Below are positions 36,109 to 50,000 of a stretch of DNA of 64,000 nt, piece after piece (position 1 is the first letter of the stretch; each line of letters opens with the position of its first letter). The stretch comes from Calliopum simillimum (Eukaryota; Arthropoda; Insecta; Diptera; Lauxaniidae). The position numbers and the translations under genes are program-made. The notes beneath the pieces are model-generated. The model did not search any database, was not told where the DNA came from, and saw only the letters and a program-made list of their open reading frames with translations. The stretch is from the NCBI GenBank assembly GCA_951812925.1, contig OX638370.1:3744001-3808000 (forward strand), written 5' to 3'.

Positions 36109-36904
36109 GGGTGTATTCGATAAGGTTACGAAGCTTCTAGGAGATGATTGAGTAAGTCTAGACTAACAAAAGTTGCAGCATGGAATGGTGTCTAAAATTT
36201 ACCGCTGAGAAGTTATAGGGTTAAAACTGTTTTTCTGACTTTTTCCACCAAAAAAAATTTCTTGAATTACCCTAACGTTTTAGAGAAAACATTTCTTTCT
36301 AAAAAACTTTAGCTAATTTCATGGGCTTTCTAAAAATATATATGGTTCATAGGGCTTAAGCAAACTTTGCATAGTTCTGTACCTTAAAAGTTAATATTTT
36401 AAATTTTTTTCCTATTTTTTGACTTTGGCTCCAATTTTACTCGCAACGCATGCGAGTAACACGTGAGTTATAACATAAAAGTATTTTTCCTGACCGCAAA
36501 TCAAAAAATTGGTATGACAAATGTACTACCGAATTTAAGAAAATTAAACGGAAATTCCAAAAAAATTAATAAAAGGGTATGTTCATGGAACACTTTTCGT
36601 ACTAAAATGGCCACCAAAGTCAAAAAAAAAAAATAAATAAAAGAAAAAAAAGGAATATATGCATGCGAAATCATTTTAAACGCTATATAACAAATACACT
36701 CTTAGAAAGCTTATGCCATTAACTAAAAGTGTTCCATAAAAAAATGACCCAAGAAAATTTGTTTTTCTAAGCCAAGTCAGAAAATCAGTTTTAACCCTAT
36801 AAATCCTCAGTGGTATATTTTAGACCCCCAAGTGCAATTTCTTGTTAGCCAAGGGCTCCTCTATCACCTCTCGAAAGCTTCGGCACCATATGCGATACAC
36901 CCTG
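36109..36904. mobile_element. TA-flanked MITE, 796 bp (complete copy)
   Basis: Ends GGGTGTATTCGATAAGG and CCATATGCGATACACCCTG, flanked on both sides by TA. Long inverted arms are visible (AACCCTAT around CTGACTTTTTC, CACTTTTCGTACTAAAATGG, AAAGCTTCGG). Two other copies of the family lie in introns of the transporter gene (52169-53600 and 54787-59832). TA flanks suggest a Tc1/mariner-type mobiliser. No transposase. Confidence 0.85.
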
Positions 36905-38196
36905 TAGAATTAATAACGATTTTCTTTAACAAATCTTCATTATTTTCCGAATCCTTTATATTCAACAACATTCGAATTTTTGTCATGGCTTGGCATTTCA
37001 ACAACTTCCATTTAAAAACTCAAAATCTTCTAAGATGCTGCTTTTTTTCGTATCGCTTGCTACGTTAAGTTGTTACGTTGTAACTTTAGAAGTTAACGTA
37101 ACAATTTGTTTGTGTTGCTTTATATTTGAAATATTCTTTAAAATAACTGCTATTTTTACAAATATTTAATTTAATTAATTTTACCTGTTTTCAAATTTGA
37201 ATTTTTACTTGATTAAGGTACGTTTTTTGTTTTGTTTTATACTATATGTATGCTTTCATACATATATAAATATTATTATATATAAATATTGTAAATAGTT
37301 TTCATGTTGGTAAAATTTTGATCTACATAATAAATTGCATGAGCTCAAATTATAAGTACAATATGTATTAGTTAAGAGTTAGTTGATGAGAAAAATCAAT
37401 TAAAATACTATGAGTTTTTTAATAAAAAAAAATAAGTTCAAAAAATTATTTCAAAAAACCAACTGCAAGTTAACACAACGCAACATGTACAAAATACACA
37501 CAAACACTGTATAATTCATTTACTTTTACTTTTATTTTTCAAATTTTATTTTTTTTCCATAACATTTTTGGTTGATTTTTATTTTTTTTTTTTTAATTTG
37601 TGTTTTTTTTTTTCAATTTATTGTCTTCACAAAACTTATTGGCAAACTATGTCTGTATATAAAATATAAAAATAATAACACACCGACACAACTTTTAAAG
37701 TGAAATTTAAACAAGGTATGATACAAGCTATATGAAGGAATGATTTTTTTGGTTCAAATTTCAGGATTTTCTCCTCAGCATTCCAAACTTCATAGCAAAT
37801 GAGACTGAACTACGCAAAATATTTGACATACTTCAGAAAACCGACCTAATGAAATTTATCATTAAGTCTTCGAGCCCAGTCTAAAAAGAATATGAGGACA
37901 TTGTTAACTGAAAATCGCAAAAAATGGAATTTATTATTTTCCTTAAAACTCCAAGCTGGAGAAACATGCCGCTTAGCGCTGAAAACTTTAACGGCTGCAA
38001 CCAATAAGAATTTCGAGCTTTAATGCAAAAGAAATAAACTGAATAAACTCAAATATGGCCTATGTAGACACTTTAGATTATTAAATATATAAATCATTTA
38101 GAAAATCATTTAATTCAAATATTTAAATCAAAATATAATGTTAATGCGCAAAAGAATATTTAAAGAATTTTTATTGACTGAATAGTATAATCACAA
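36905..38196. other. No gene seen
   Basis: AT-rich with several T-runs; no repeat structure worth naming. Confidence 0.4.
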
Positions 38197-38325
38197 CATA
38201 ATCATAATCATAATCATAATCATAATCATAATCATAATCATAATCATAATCATAATCATAATCATAATCATAATCATAATCATAATCATAATCATAATCA
38301 TAATCATAATCATAATCATAATCAT
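38197..38325. repeat. (ATAATC)n microsatellite, about 21 units
   Basis: An uninterrupted hexamer array of about 128 bp, followed by degenerate ATGATCACAATC units to 38370. The minus-strand Met-Ile repeat frame at 38191-38388 is a by-product. Confidence 0.95.
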
Positions 38326-40029
38326 GATCACAATCACAACCATGATCACAATCTCAATCATAATCATAACATTTCCGAAAAATTTCATTAAATTTTGATC
38401 TTTGGAGAGAGATTCATTTTAGTATGACATAGTTATCTCCTAGAGTCTATGTGAGCAAAATATTGGATTGTAGGGATAGTAGCGCATTATAAATCCTAGA
38501 ATATTATAAAATCATCAATATTCAATTCGAAAGAAAGTAATAACGGCTATTCGCATATGTGCCATTTCTTGTTTTTTGTCTTCTTAAAATCTATTGAAAA
38601 CTTTACAACCACTAAAAACTATTCACAGCAGTGTTAACACTTGCAATATACTACGGGTATTCGAATAACAAAATAAATGTGTAACGTACATTATTGTAAA
38701 TGGTGCAAATGGCCAATTTTCTTAAACTATTATACATCAATCCATTTGTTTTTCAAATACCTCGCACATTTGATATTTCATTATATATAGATAATTACTA
38801 TAGGATCATAAGATATACATAATTAATGTACAATTAGCACAGTTATACATAAATGGATTATTCACTTAAATTTAATCTTTTGAAACAACATGCTTTAAAT
38901 AACATCATAACTTAATATATTGTACATAAGTAATATGTTTCAGATAAAGAAATAATATCACTTTAACGTTACAAGTTTAGTTAAAAGTATATAACTAAAG
39001 TCAAAATTGCATAGAATTTTGTGATTTGATGAAAAATAATTTCAACGCACTCAGTTTACTTTTAAAGAAAAATTATTTTCTTTATTTTGAAACAAGAAAA
39101 AATGCAACTTAAAGACATGTTAGTCAATACTTTTTGGTTATATGAACACTTAACTGAAAAAAGGAAAATATATCCCGTAAAAAGTAGTAAACCAAAAAAA
39201 TTTTTTTTTAAAGCATACTTTTAGGCTTTTTCAGTATAAAGAACATTATATCTATCCATCCATTGATTTTTATCTGCTGGTCCCCCTTCTTCACTTCCAC
39301 AAATAATTCATAATCAAAACATCAACAATTGAATGATGTCAAATGCTCTTGGAAGCACTGTAGCAATAATTCAATCGGCGACTGAATTTTGCTATGAATG
39401 TGCAGCTGTATGAGAGTTTAGCAATTTTGAGTGTACTTGTCCTTAAAAAGTCACAAATATGACCTATAGAACATCGTGGCTACCATAATATAAGCTTAGC
39501 GGAGTGAAACTCATGTGAAATTGCCTCCGGAATTTTCGAAAACCAAAAAGTTTTATAGAGTTCTGGGTCCTTTTGGGAATAGCTCTTCCACAATATTAGA
39601 AATAGTTTGGCGAAATTTGACCAAAAATCGAAGGTGTGCCGTGTTTTAATCAACGACGCTTTTTCACATACAGGAGTACTGATAACATTTTTGAGCTCAC
39701 AAGAAAGAGTTCTGGAGTTCTTTAAATTTTTTTATTTTTTTTTTTATTTTTTTCATAAAAAAATATTCATAAAAAATTTCTTGCAAAAAAAAAGTTCTGA
39801 TCAGAGTTCTGGATAGCGCTTTGCTATCTACATATTTGAAATCTGTTTTCTTATTTCGTTCCGTTATAATCTTCTCTTACCAATATGTTGATAATACAGT
39901 TACAGTTAAATTAACCATTGAACCTGGAGACCATGACAATCATGACATTCTGCCAGCGGATTTGCTTGTCAATTTTAAAAATTTTTTATTGTATAATATG
40001 AAAGAATGATGAAACAATGACTTATTTCA
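38326..40029. other. No gene seen
   Basis: AT-rich. From 39660 to 39830 there are AGAGTTCTGGA motifs that recur at 40600-40945 and 42520, suggesting pieces of one dispersed family. Confidence 0.35.
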
Positions 40030-40600
40030 TATTTCTCTCACACGCAAACATTTTTAAAAAAATATCGCATACGACTTTTGTAAATTCTCATGTGATTTTT
40101 AACAAAAACTTAACAATATCTTAAAAATATATCTGAAAGTATTAAAAATTTCATGACTTTTTGAAATCTCACGCGAAATTCACAGATTTCTCTGTCAATA
40201 TTTTGCACGATAAGTAATTTTACTCTCAAAAATGGTTGCAAATAGCATGCCATAATTTAAAAATTTCAAGTGATTTCCCACAAAGACTGCTCACTCACAA
40301 ACATTTAAAAAAATTTCGCAATTTAACAATGTCTTAAAAACATATTTGAAAGTATGTATTTAAAATTTCATCATAGCTTTTTTGAAATCTCAAGCAATAC
40401 ACACGGATTTCTCTGTCAATATTTTGCAAGATAAGTAATTTCGTTCTCAAAAATGGTTAAAAATCATATGCAACATTTTAAAAATTTCATGCAAAATAAT
40501 TTTTAAAGAATATCGCATGCGACTTTTCAAAACTCTCATGCGATTTTTGACACAAAATTTAACAATTTCCTTAAAACATATCTGCAACTTCATTTTTTTC
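40030..40600 (+). repeat. Diverged tandem repeat, about 220-245 bp
   Basis: TTTCTCTGTCAATATTTTGC near 40188 and 40410, and CGCATACGACTTTT / CGCATGCGACTTTT near 40067 and 40513, give two and a half copies. Confidence 0.65.
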
Positions 40601-40969
40601 ATTTTTCTGTCAGCGCTCTACAGAAAATCCATGCACTGCTTTTCCAAATTATTTTTAGTTTTCATTTTAATCGCTAAATAAGACTCTGAGTCAGTCACTA
40701 AGGGGAAAACAAATTTTATTTTAGAGCAGTTCTGATTGATGTTTTGGGTAGCACTCGAAGAGTAAGTACTAAAGGAATTACTAAAAACTTTCCTACACAT
40801 TACAAAAAAAGAAGCCCAAATTTTTCTGATTTTTCGATTAAAATGAGAAGTACGAATATATTGGAAAAATGTTACTTGGATTTCCTGCAGAACTCTTTGA
40901 GTGCTACGCAGAACTCCAATCAGAACTCCTCCACGATAAAATGTTTTTTCTCTGAGTGACCGATGTATT

Positions 40970-42310
40970 TGGGGGCGTTGAGCCCGAAAATCTTATTTTT
41001 AGAAAAAAATGTTGGTTATCCCGCTAGCGCCCGCTTAATACCCCCTTAGGGGTTAGAACAATACTTGTTCAAAAAATTTTAAATGTGTGCATATTGCTAG
41101 GTTTTTAGGTGTTCTGAAATCGAAAATAATGTCAAAAATAGTTTGGAGCACCTAATAACCCCTAGTAGCCCCCTTATAGCACTCCAAGAGGGAAATAATG
41201 CTCTATATAAAAATATATAAGGAATGTATATTGTATATATGGAAAAGAAGATTATGAAAAAAATAGTTTCAGTTGCATAGGTACCCCCTAACACCCCATC
41301 CAAGGGGATTAAAATTTCACGTTTCATAAAAATATAAAATGTATATCAATTTCTAGGTTCTTTGTTGCTCTGAAACTGAAAATGATGTTAAAAATTACTT
41401 CAACCACTAAGTAACTCCTTAGCACCCCCTTATAGCCCCCGAAGAGTTCAAATTGGACTTCTTATAAGAATTAAATATGTAGGTATGTGCATATTTGAGT
41501 TTTTTTGGTGAGCAGAAATCAAGCTCAACGATAAAAAATAATTTCAGTATCACAGGTATGGGAAATTATGCTATTGTGGTATAGATAATCTTTTTTTGAA
41601 ATTTGCAAGAGAACCGTTAGATCAAATTCAGCCAAATTTTTTTATGCTGATCAGTGAAGTATTGGCAGTAGAATATTTTTCAATAAAATGTGTGCAATTT
41701 CATTAAAAAAGGTTATTGAGCAAAATCTGAAAAAAGTCAAAAAAGCTGTTTTCCAAAAGTTGACAGGTAATGTGGTATGTATGGTGGGGCAATGTGGTAT
41801 ACTTATACCATATAACCAAATATAAAATTTTAAAGGTATTAAATAAGTTCATAATGACATTTACATTGATTCTCAAACTCATAGTTCTTATTTAAAAATA
41901 AACAGCCATCAAATAATCTTAAGAATATCAAGAAATGTTCATATGCCACATTAGCGAGGCCCGACTGTGCCACAAAAAATGCGAAAAACTACATCGACCA
42001 CACGCGATTTATGTTTCGTTCAACTGACATGGACCAAATAAAAATTTTCCGCTGTCAGCAACACATCCCAGGTTTCTCAAGTTTTCTGACAGGATAAAAG
42101 CAATGACATTCGCAGGTTCTTTTCCAAATCGGAGATATGTGACTATATCACATTGACAAACTATACCACAATAGCATCAGTTCCCCCACACTTATAATAA
42201 GAATATATCAATTTCTAGGTTGTTTTGATGCTCTGTAGCCGAATACGATGTTAAAAGATGATTTCAAGCACCCAGTATTCTCTAAGTGCCTCCAAGAAGG
42301 GTGCAATCAT
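40970..42310 (+). repeat. Tandem array with CCCCTTA motifs, split by an insertion
   Basis: Units of roughly 125-190 bp contain CACCTAATAACCCC, AGCCCCCTTATAGC and ATATCAATTTCTAGGTT, with copies near 41040, 41150, 41280, 41400 and, after the inserted element at 41560-42186, again at 42205-42310. Confidence 0.65.
41560..42186. mobile_element. TIR element, 627 bp
   Basis: Left TGCTATTGTGGTATAG and right CTATACCACAATAGCA are exact inverse copies, extended outward by GGGAA/TTCCC. Subterminal CAATGTGGTATA motifs recur near 41810. No coding frame. Confidence 0.75.
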
Positions 42311-43841
42311 CCCCAATGACTACACACTAAGCTTAAGCCCGTTTTCTTTCCAGCAGTTTCTTGGAAAGTACAGCTTAGATAAAGGAATTCAGCGTAGAAC
42401 AAAAGGGAACCATTTGTTATGCTTATAATAATTGTATATGATTATAATCATTATTTAACAATTAACATTAAAACTATGAATAATTTGGAAAAGTGATTCA
42501 AGGACTTACTCTTCAAGCGCTATACAGAACTCTCATCAGATAAAAAAATAAAAATAAATAGAAAAACACAAAAGTTTTATTAACATAAATCATATAGTTT
42601 TCGGAAAACCAAAGATTTTGTTTTATTAAAGTATTCTGTTTAAATCAAAAAATTAAAAGTAATAACATAAATTATGTTTTAATTCGTAATTAAAAGCAAA
42701 AACCCTAAATTTTAATATTTAGTCTAAAACTACGTAATTGTTGCTAAGCTTTTTTTTATTTGGTTTTGAGTGCGTTTTTTCATGTTTAATACATTAATTT
42801 AGATATTTTTTGTCCTTTTCTTTTTCTCATAATTATATCTTGGATATTTTAGTCATTTTCTTTACATTAATTTTATACACTTAAAATTACAGTTAGAGGA
42901 TATTAGGTAATATCACACTTTTCATTTGTATAATCTAATTTTAAAAAGGGAACTTTAGTTGAAACAAATAAACAAAAAAAAAAAAGGATTTAATGAAAAA
43001 AAAGTGGCGTAACTAAATTAAAATTTATGCAAAAATTATAAACTCTAAACATATGTCATAATATTATGTTAAGAAAAAACATAGAGAAACATTTTGTTAC
43101 ACGAAAAAAAAGCAAAAGTTCATTGAAATGCTATAAAACTTTTCAAAAATCATACATATACTTAAGTATACTAAAGTATTCTACGTTTTGTGTTAAAATT
43201 TCGAAATTAAATTTAACTTAAAAGCAAAAATTTAAAATTAATTTTTTTACTACATTTAGCTTAAATTTTCTTCTTCTTCATCATCATATTTGTTTTTGAG
43301 TATAAGCTACTGAGGCGTTCAACGGGAATACTTGAAAGATGCAATACTGCGTTTTAGCAATATCGCTTTTAATTAAATTTTTATTTATTTCTTTTTTTTT
43401 GTTTTAATTTTTTCATTTTAATTCGCAATCATAAAACTTGAAACGTAAAATGTTACGAGTAGTACATTTTATATATATTTTTTATATATGTAGCAACATT
43501 TTTCACTTAAAATAATTTTTTAAAATCCTTTAAGTATGCGATTTTTTGTTTTTGTTTTAATGTCATTAATCTTAATTTTTGATATTTTTTTCTTTTGTAT
43601 CGTGAATTAATGCAAATCATAGATATTTATATTATGTTTATTAATTTAAACATTATAATTTTTTATTTATTTTTTTTTTTTTTTTTTTTTTTGTTAATTA
43701 AATTTACAATTTAAAATTGTTGCATTTTTTAAACTATGGTTAAAATTTTTTTTTAAATAGATTTTTATTTTAAATTGTCCATATTTACTTAAGTCAATCA
43801 AACATTTGTTTTTTTTTTTACTTAATTTTTTTTTATTAATT
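42311..43841. other. 3' flank of the transporter gene, no other gene seen
   Basis: Very AT-rich sequence with many AATAAA-type hexamers on the minus strand (for example 43832-43837 and near 43767), so the transcript end cannot be fixed. Confidence 0.4.
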
Positions 43842-44069
43842 CTACAAGTCGAAAACTTCCATTTTAAACGGTTTCTTGCTTGTTGGCACAGATAGATGAT
43901 TTCCGGTTGCACCGCTGCCAGCTTTTATTTGCATTGCTCTATGCAATGCTGAGCTGCGCATTGTCACCGGTTTGTCATCATCATCATCGTCATCTTCATC
44001 TGAAAAATCGCTACGCGTTTTCACATGTCCTCCCAACGCTGGGCCACTGAAATCATCCTCATCGTCATC
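43842..44069 (-). CDS. Transporter last exon: acidic tail and stop
   Basis: Follows acceptor AAATTTACAG and encodes 75 residues ending at TAG (43844-43842). It opens DDDEDDF and contains DEDDDDDDDKP, so the cytoplasmic tail is strongly acidic. The protein ends MEVFDL; F-D-L fits a class II PDZ ligand (hydrophobic-x-hydrophobic). Ser/Thr-rich parts follow the acidic run. Confidence 0.85.
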   Translation of the reverse strand, partial: DDDEDDFSGPALGGHVKTRSDFSDEDDDDDDDKPVTMRSSALHRAMQIKAGSGATGNHLSVPTSKKPFKMEVFDL

Positions 44070-47000
44070 CTGTAAATTTGTAGAAAATATTTTTATTAAA
44101 TGGGTTTTGCCGTAGGAAATATGTTAAATAAGAACAATGCATGCTATTTTATTGAAAAAAAACTCTATTTTACTTTAATATAAAACCTGCTTACTTTATA
44201 AAATATAATGATTATTGCTGTAGGTCTAAAAATCATATAACTAAAATATATTCTTCTCTTTATTTTAAATTAAAAAATAGTTATAAAGTAACACGCTTCA
44301 AGTTTCGATGCGAAATATGTTTAAAAGGAAAGACAACTAGGTTTCCTTTCCCACAGAAATCAATGACTTAGACAAATGCTTCTCTTGATTTGGTTCATAC
44401 AGACGTATGTGGACCAATGAAACGATTTCACCAAGTGGTAAACGGTACATTGTGACTTTCGTCGATGATTTCGCCAGATATACAGTGATCTATCTCTTGA
44501 AACAGAAGTCCGAAGTTATAAGTAAGCTATGTTGAAATGGTGAAAACAAAGTTTGGAAAGAAGCCAAAAACCATAAGATCAGATCGAGGAGGAGAGTATG
44601 CAAGCAATCAAATGGTGGCATATTTAAAGAATGAAGGTAGCAAGATTCAGTACACTGCAGCATATACACCCGAGCAAAACGGAGTTGCCGAAAGTAGAAA
44701 TCGAACTTTTATTGTATGTTGTTGGCTGCGGGTATGCAGTACATGTTTTGGGTACAGAACCGACTGCCTACCAGAGTCATATCAACAACGCCATATGAAG
44801 GATGGACTGGCTGTAAACCCAGTATTCAGCATTTTAGATTGCTTGGTTCAAAGTGCTTTGCCCACATTCCAACTGAAAAGAGGCATTTTATTACGAAAAT
44901 TAAAACTGAAAAATAATTTTTCAATAAAGGAATTTCTGATTTCTGCATTGCGATTAGTCAATACAGATTGAGTAAGGTAGTCCCATTTCCAACACATGGA
45001 ACGTCCCATATGTACATTTATCTGATAAACTTTATCGCTGGTTTAGTAAATATAATCGTGATCATCATTCGCTCACAGATGAATATAGAGAAGTTGTTCC
45101 AGAAAACTTCAATGCTGTGCGCTAACTATTAACTAAAGACAATACTATGTCAAATCGTTAGCCAAACTAGTCTTGGTCTTGTGTCTTTATTTTGATTTCT
45201 GTAATTTTACGAGTCCAAGACCAAGGTGTGGAAAAAATTTCAGGACCAGACTGCGGTGATCATCAAGACCTAGACTGTTTTTCAATCTTGGTTATTTATG
45301 GTTAATAGGTGTGTTGCGCTTCTTTCAAGCATAATATTATCTCTAAATTTGTAATATGGCATCTTGAAAACCAAAAACAAAAAATAAAATTTGGAAATTT
45401 TGAATAGTCAACAATGTCTTGATTCGCTTATCACTTACAAAATGAGTGTGTAAGAAATATATTCTATTGGGTTGGCAACTAAGTAATTGTGGATTTCAGT
45501 CATAGATGGCTTTGGTTGAATTTTTAGGTTTGCTGACGTAATCGAAATGTCAAACACATTTTGTTATTTGTCAATCAGAAAATTTTTTTTGATTGGTTGT
45601 GTAGTTTTTGTTTGGCGTCAAAGAAATAATCGATTTTGATCGTCACAGTACAACACGTGAGATTGCAGAGAAGCTTCATGTATCACATACATGCACTGAA
45701 AATCGCTTAAAACAATTTTGCTATGTGCAAAAATGCGATATTTGGGTTCCTCATGAACTGAAAGAAAATCATTTAACACAACGCATTAACATCTGCGATT
45801 TTTTAAAGAAACGTAATGAAAATGATCCATTTTAAAACGATTGATAACTGGTGATGAAAAATGGGTTGTTTACAACAATGTCAATTGGAAAAGATCGTGG
45901 AGCAAGCCAGGTGAACCAGCTCCAACAACATCAAAAGCTGATTTTCATCAAAAGAAAAGTAAAAAAAAGCGCTTTGCAAGAAAAGTATAATATCAACGAC
46001 TTACAAACAGCGGGGAAATGCATAACAGGGGAAAAAACAAAAAATTGGAACTTTGCAAATGCTGCCTTGAATTTTTTGCTGTGATTCTCGTCTAATCTAT
46101 GCAAAAAAATGAATAAAGCATGCTTGGTCAAGTTCTTGGTTTGTAGGTGAATTCGACTGAAGATCCCATATAGTTATGGGTGAAACGTAATGAAAACCAA
46201 CCTACCAATACATTACTGAATAAAGTTATTTCGTTCCATGAAAAAATTGTCTTTTATTATCTAAAAATAATCCGCAATTACTTAGTTGCTAACCCAATAC
46301 ACAAAACTTACTACCTGTTTAGATTGAACTGAACTTCGTAGCTGCCAACTACTATTAGTCCCATCTTTGGTGTATTGAACTAACTGACAAACATCAATGT
46401 CATCTAGCAAATATAACTGCATAACCTACCACAAGTTGAAAAGAAGTAATGAGAATAGTTGAGAGTTGCATAGCGTCAAGCAACTAGAAGGTTTATACAG
46501 CTGCTGCTGCAATCAACGATAAATTTCAATTGTATTATATTTGAAAAAGTCAGAATACGAGTTTAGTTTTTTAAGTATTCGAAGTATTATATCAAGTAAT
46601 ACAAAGCGCCTTAATAAGGTATGAAAGTTAAGAGCCTTTCATTCCGAATAAAACAGGTCTACAAAATATTTAATAAACTTAATTTGAATAAACTACATAT
46701 ACGATTATCATTAAATGAAGAACTGCATATTTGAGATTTTGAATGCATCATAACCTAGTGATCGAACTGTTAAAAAGTTATAACCATAATTGTAAGACTA
46801 ATTTGATAAAAATATTAAGTATATACAGTTTTATATAGAACATTGCACACAACAAATAAATATTTAAGTATTATATAACTCTTAAAAACTAAGTATATTA
46901 TACAAAATTTAGTTGAAACATAAAATTTTGAGCACAAATTTACAATAAACTCACCTTTTAGTTAAAATTTGCTTCTAAATTCAACAACATCGTTAGTTAA

Positions 47001-50000
47001 TCTTTCAGTTAGTAAATTTTTTATTTTGTTTAGCGCATACTTAATCTAAGTACAATAACTTAAGCCAGCAAACATCCTGGTGGTGGTGGTGGTGTGTCTA
47101 AATGATTGCAACAAACGCGTTGCTGAGCAACATAACGCAAAATTTAAGTGTCAAGTGTTTTGCCTTCTAGAGATTGATACGATCTGGTATACGTATTTAT
47201 GTCGTTTAATATTATTACGTATGTCTAATATTAAAATTTCATTCATTTAATCCATAGATTGAGTGTGATATTTTCGAATGTGAAAATTTTTAATTTTGTT
47301 GTCATAAATTTAGTACGGGCATAATTATTTTTTGTTATGTCGATATTGCGCGATTTTTTACGATTTGCATTAGAACAAAAGTATATTTTTTTATTTAATA
47401 TTTTAAATAAATTGTTTTGCTTAAAAATGCATAATGCTAAGATTTGGTTTTTTCCTTATTAATTTTAACAACTGAGCACGACGCATATTTTTTTTTTTTT
47501 TTTTGGGTTCTTTGTTGCTATAATTGGCGCAAATTAAAAAGTTTAGTTAAATTTTTATAGTTTTTGTTTTTCACCTATACCGTTTTTCACCAAGTTTATA
47601 ATGTAACGATTTTATTAAGCGACTGTTTGTTTTTTTTATGGAAACATCGTATTCTAGAGCAATTTTTATCTTCTTTATTTTAATACGAATTTTTAGTTAA
47701 AGGCGCTGTTTTGTAGTAGTGGGTTCTATTTAAGTATACTTATTTTAATAAGTTTTTTAGTATTTTCTTTAATTGCTTTCTGGTGGTGTGTGGTTTTTCA
47801 AGTATAATGTTTGTTGCTATGTAGCTGATGTGGTTTTCCGCGTTTGCTCTATGTAATATGTGAAAGACTTTTTTTGAATTTTAAAGGACAAACCACAAAC
47901 GTTCTTTGAATTTATGATGAGGATGCGTTGGTGTTTTTTTTTTAGATTTTGTGTTAATTTTTTTTAGGAGGTAAATAATATTTATTTACTTAGTAATTAT
48001 AAATATATTTTTTTTTTTTTCATTTTGCATTATTAATTTTTTTATTGGAAAAAATAACTAAAACCGTTGTCATGCCATCCTTTGTGTAGTTTTTGCATTT
48101 CACTTTAGTTCTATACAAATAATTCACAAATCAAAATATCATAAAATACGAAAAACGAAAACAGAAATGTTTACATAAAATTAGTTGAGTGAGAGATTTC
48201 AATATTTGTTGATTGTGCTAAGCGTTTTTTATATCCTCTTATCCTCATGCAAGATACATATACTTGCTATTTTACGCTAAATTTATTATCAATATTTACC
48301 TGAATTATTGATTTTTAGATATTGTTGCATAACTCAAGGCTGTTGGTAAAAAACATTAATATTGTAATGGTTTAAAAAATTGTTTGGACTTTTTTATTGA
48401 CCTTTTTATAATTTTTCAACTTTTTCGTAATTTTTCGACTTTTTCATAATTTTTTGACTTTATCATAATTTTTCGACTTTTTCATGATTTTTTGACTTTT
48501 TCATACTTTTCATGATATTTTGACATCTTCATAATTTTTCGACTTTTTCATATTTTTTCGACATTTTCATAATTTTTCAACTTTTTCACAATTTTTCGAC
48601 TTATTCTTGATTTTTTGAGTTTTTCATAATTTTTCGACATTTTCATAATTTTTCGACTTTTTCATAATTTTTCGACTTTTTCAAAATTTTTCGACTTTTT
48701 CATAATTTTTCGACTTTTTCATAATTTTTCGATTTTTTCATAATTTTTCGACTTTTTCAAAATTTTTCGACTTTTTCATAATTTTTTGACTTTTTCATAA
48801 TTTTTCGACTTTTTCATGATTTTTTGACTTTTTCATACTTTTCATGATATTTTGACATCTTCATAATTTTTCGACTTTTTCATATTTTTTCGACATTTTC
48901 ATAATTTTTCACAATTTTTCGACTTATTCTTGATTTTTTGAGTTTTTCATAATTTTTCGACATTTTCATAATTTTTCGACTTTTTCATAATTTTTCGACT
49001 TTTTCAAAATTTTTCGACTTTTTCATAATTTTTTGACTTTTTCATAATTTTTCGACTTTTTCATGATTTTTTGACTTTTTCATACTTTTTCATGATATTT
49101 TGACCTCTTCATAATTTTTCGACTTTTTCATATTTTTTCGACATTTTCATAATTTTTCAACTTTTTCACAATTTTTCGACTTATTTATGATTTTTTGAGT
49201 TTTTCATAATTTTTCGACATTTTCATAATTTTTTGACTTTTTCACAATTTTTCGACTTTTTCAAAATTTTTCGACTTTTTCATAATTTTTTGACTTTTTC
49301 ATAATTTTTCGACTTTTTCATGATTTTTTGACTTTTTCATACTTTTTCATGATATTTTGACTTCTTCATAATTTTTCGACTTTTTCATATTTTTTCGACA
49401 TTTTCATAATTTTTCAACTTTTTCACAATTTTTCGACTTATTCATGATTTTTTGAGTTTTTCATAATTTTTCGACATTTTCACAATTTTTCGACTTATTC
49501 ATAATTTTTCGACTTTTTAATGATTTTTCGACTTTTTCATCAGTTTTGGACTTTTTCATAATTTTTCAACCGGTCCCAAAATTGCTCTATCGCGTATAGT
49601 TGTTGAGACATCTTAACCGTTTTTTGACATTTTTAAAGCTATATGACTATATATAATCTGATAAAGTACTAGAAAACTCTAATCTTTTTCTTTAAAACCT
49701 AATTTAATTATTAAAGTTATGTCCATATCGGTATTTCCGCCAAAAGGTTCGTGAGCCAAAAAATTAAACCATCATGTCTCTGAAACTATCAAAAACATTT
49801 TCATCATATCTCCGAAACTATTTATCGCGCATGAATAAGATTTGACACATGTATACAGAGCACCAGGACAAATAATGTCCCTTGGGCGATGCCACGTCAA
49901 TAATAAAAGAAATTCATAATTTATGAGATTTGGTACACACGTTAAATGGATAGGGACAAATGACATCCTTGGGAAAAATTGTGAATGCCACGTCAAATAA

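Noticed and set aside
38191..38388. Met-Ile repeat frame
   Set aside because: By-product of the ATAATC microsatellite.
48385..49572. CRISPR-like regular repeats
   Set aside because: Units are contiguous with no unique spacers, in a eukaryotic intron; an ordinary minisatellite.
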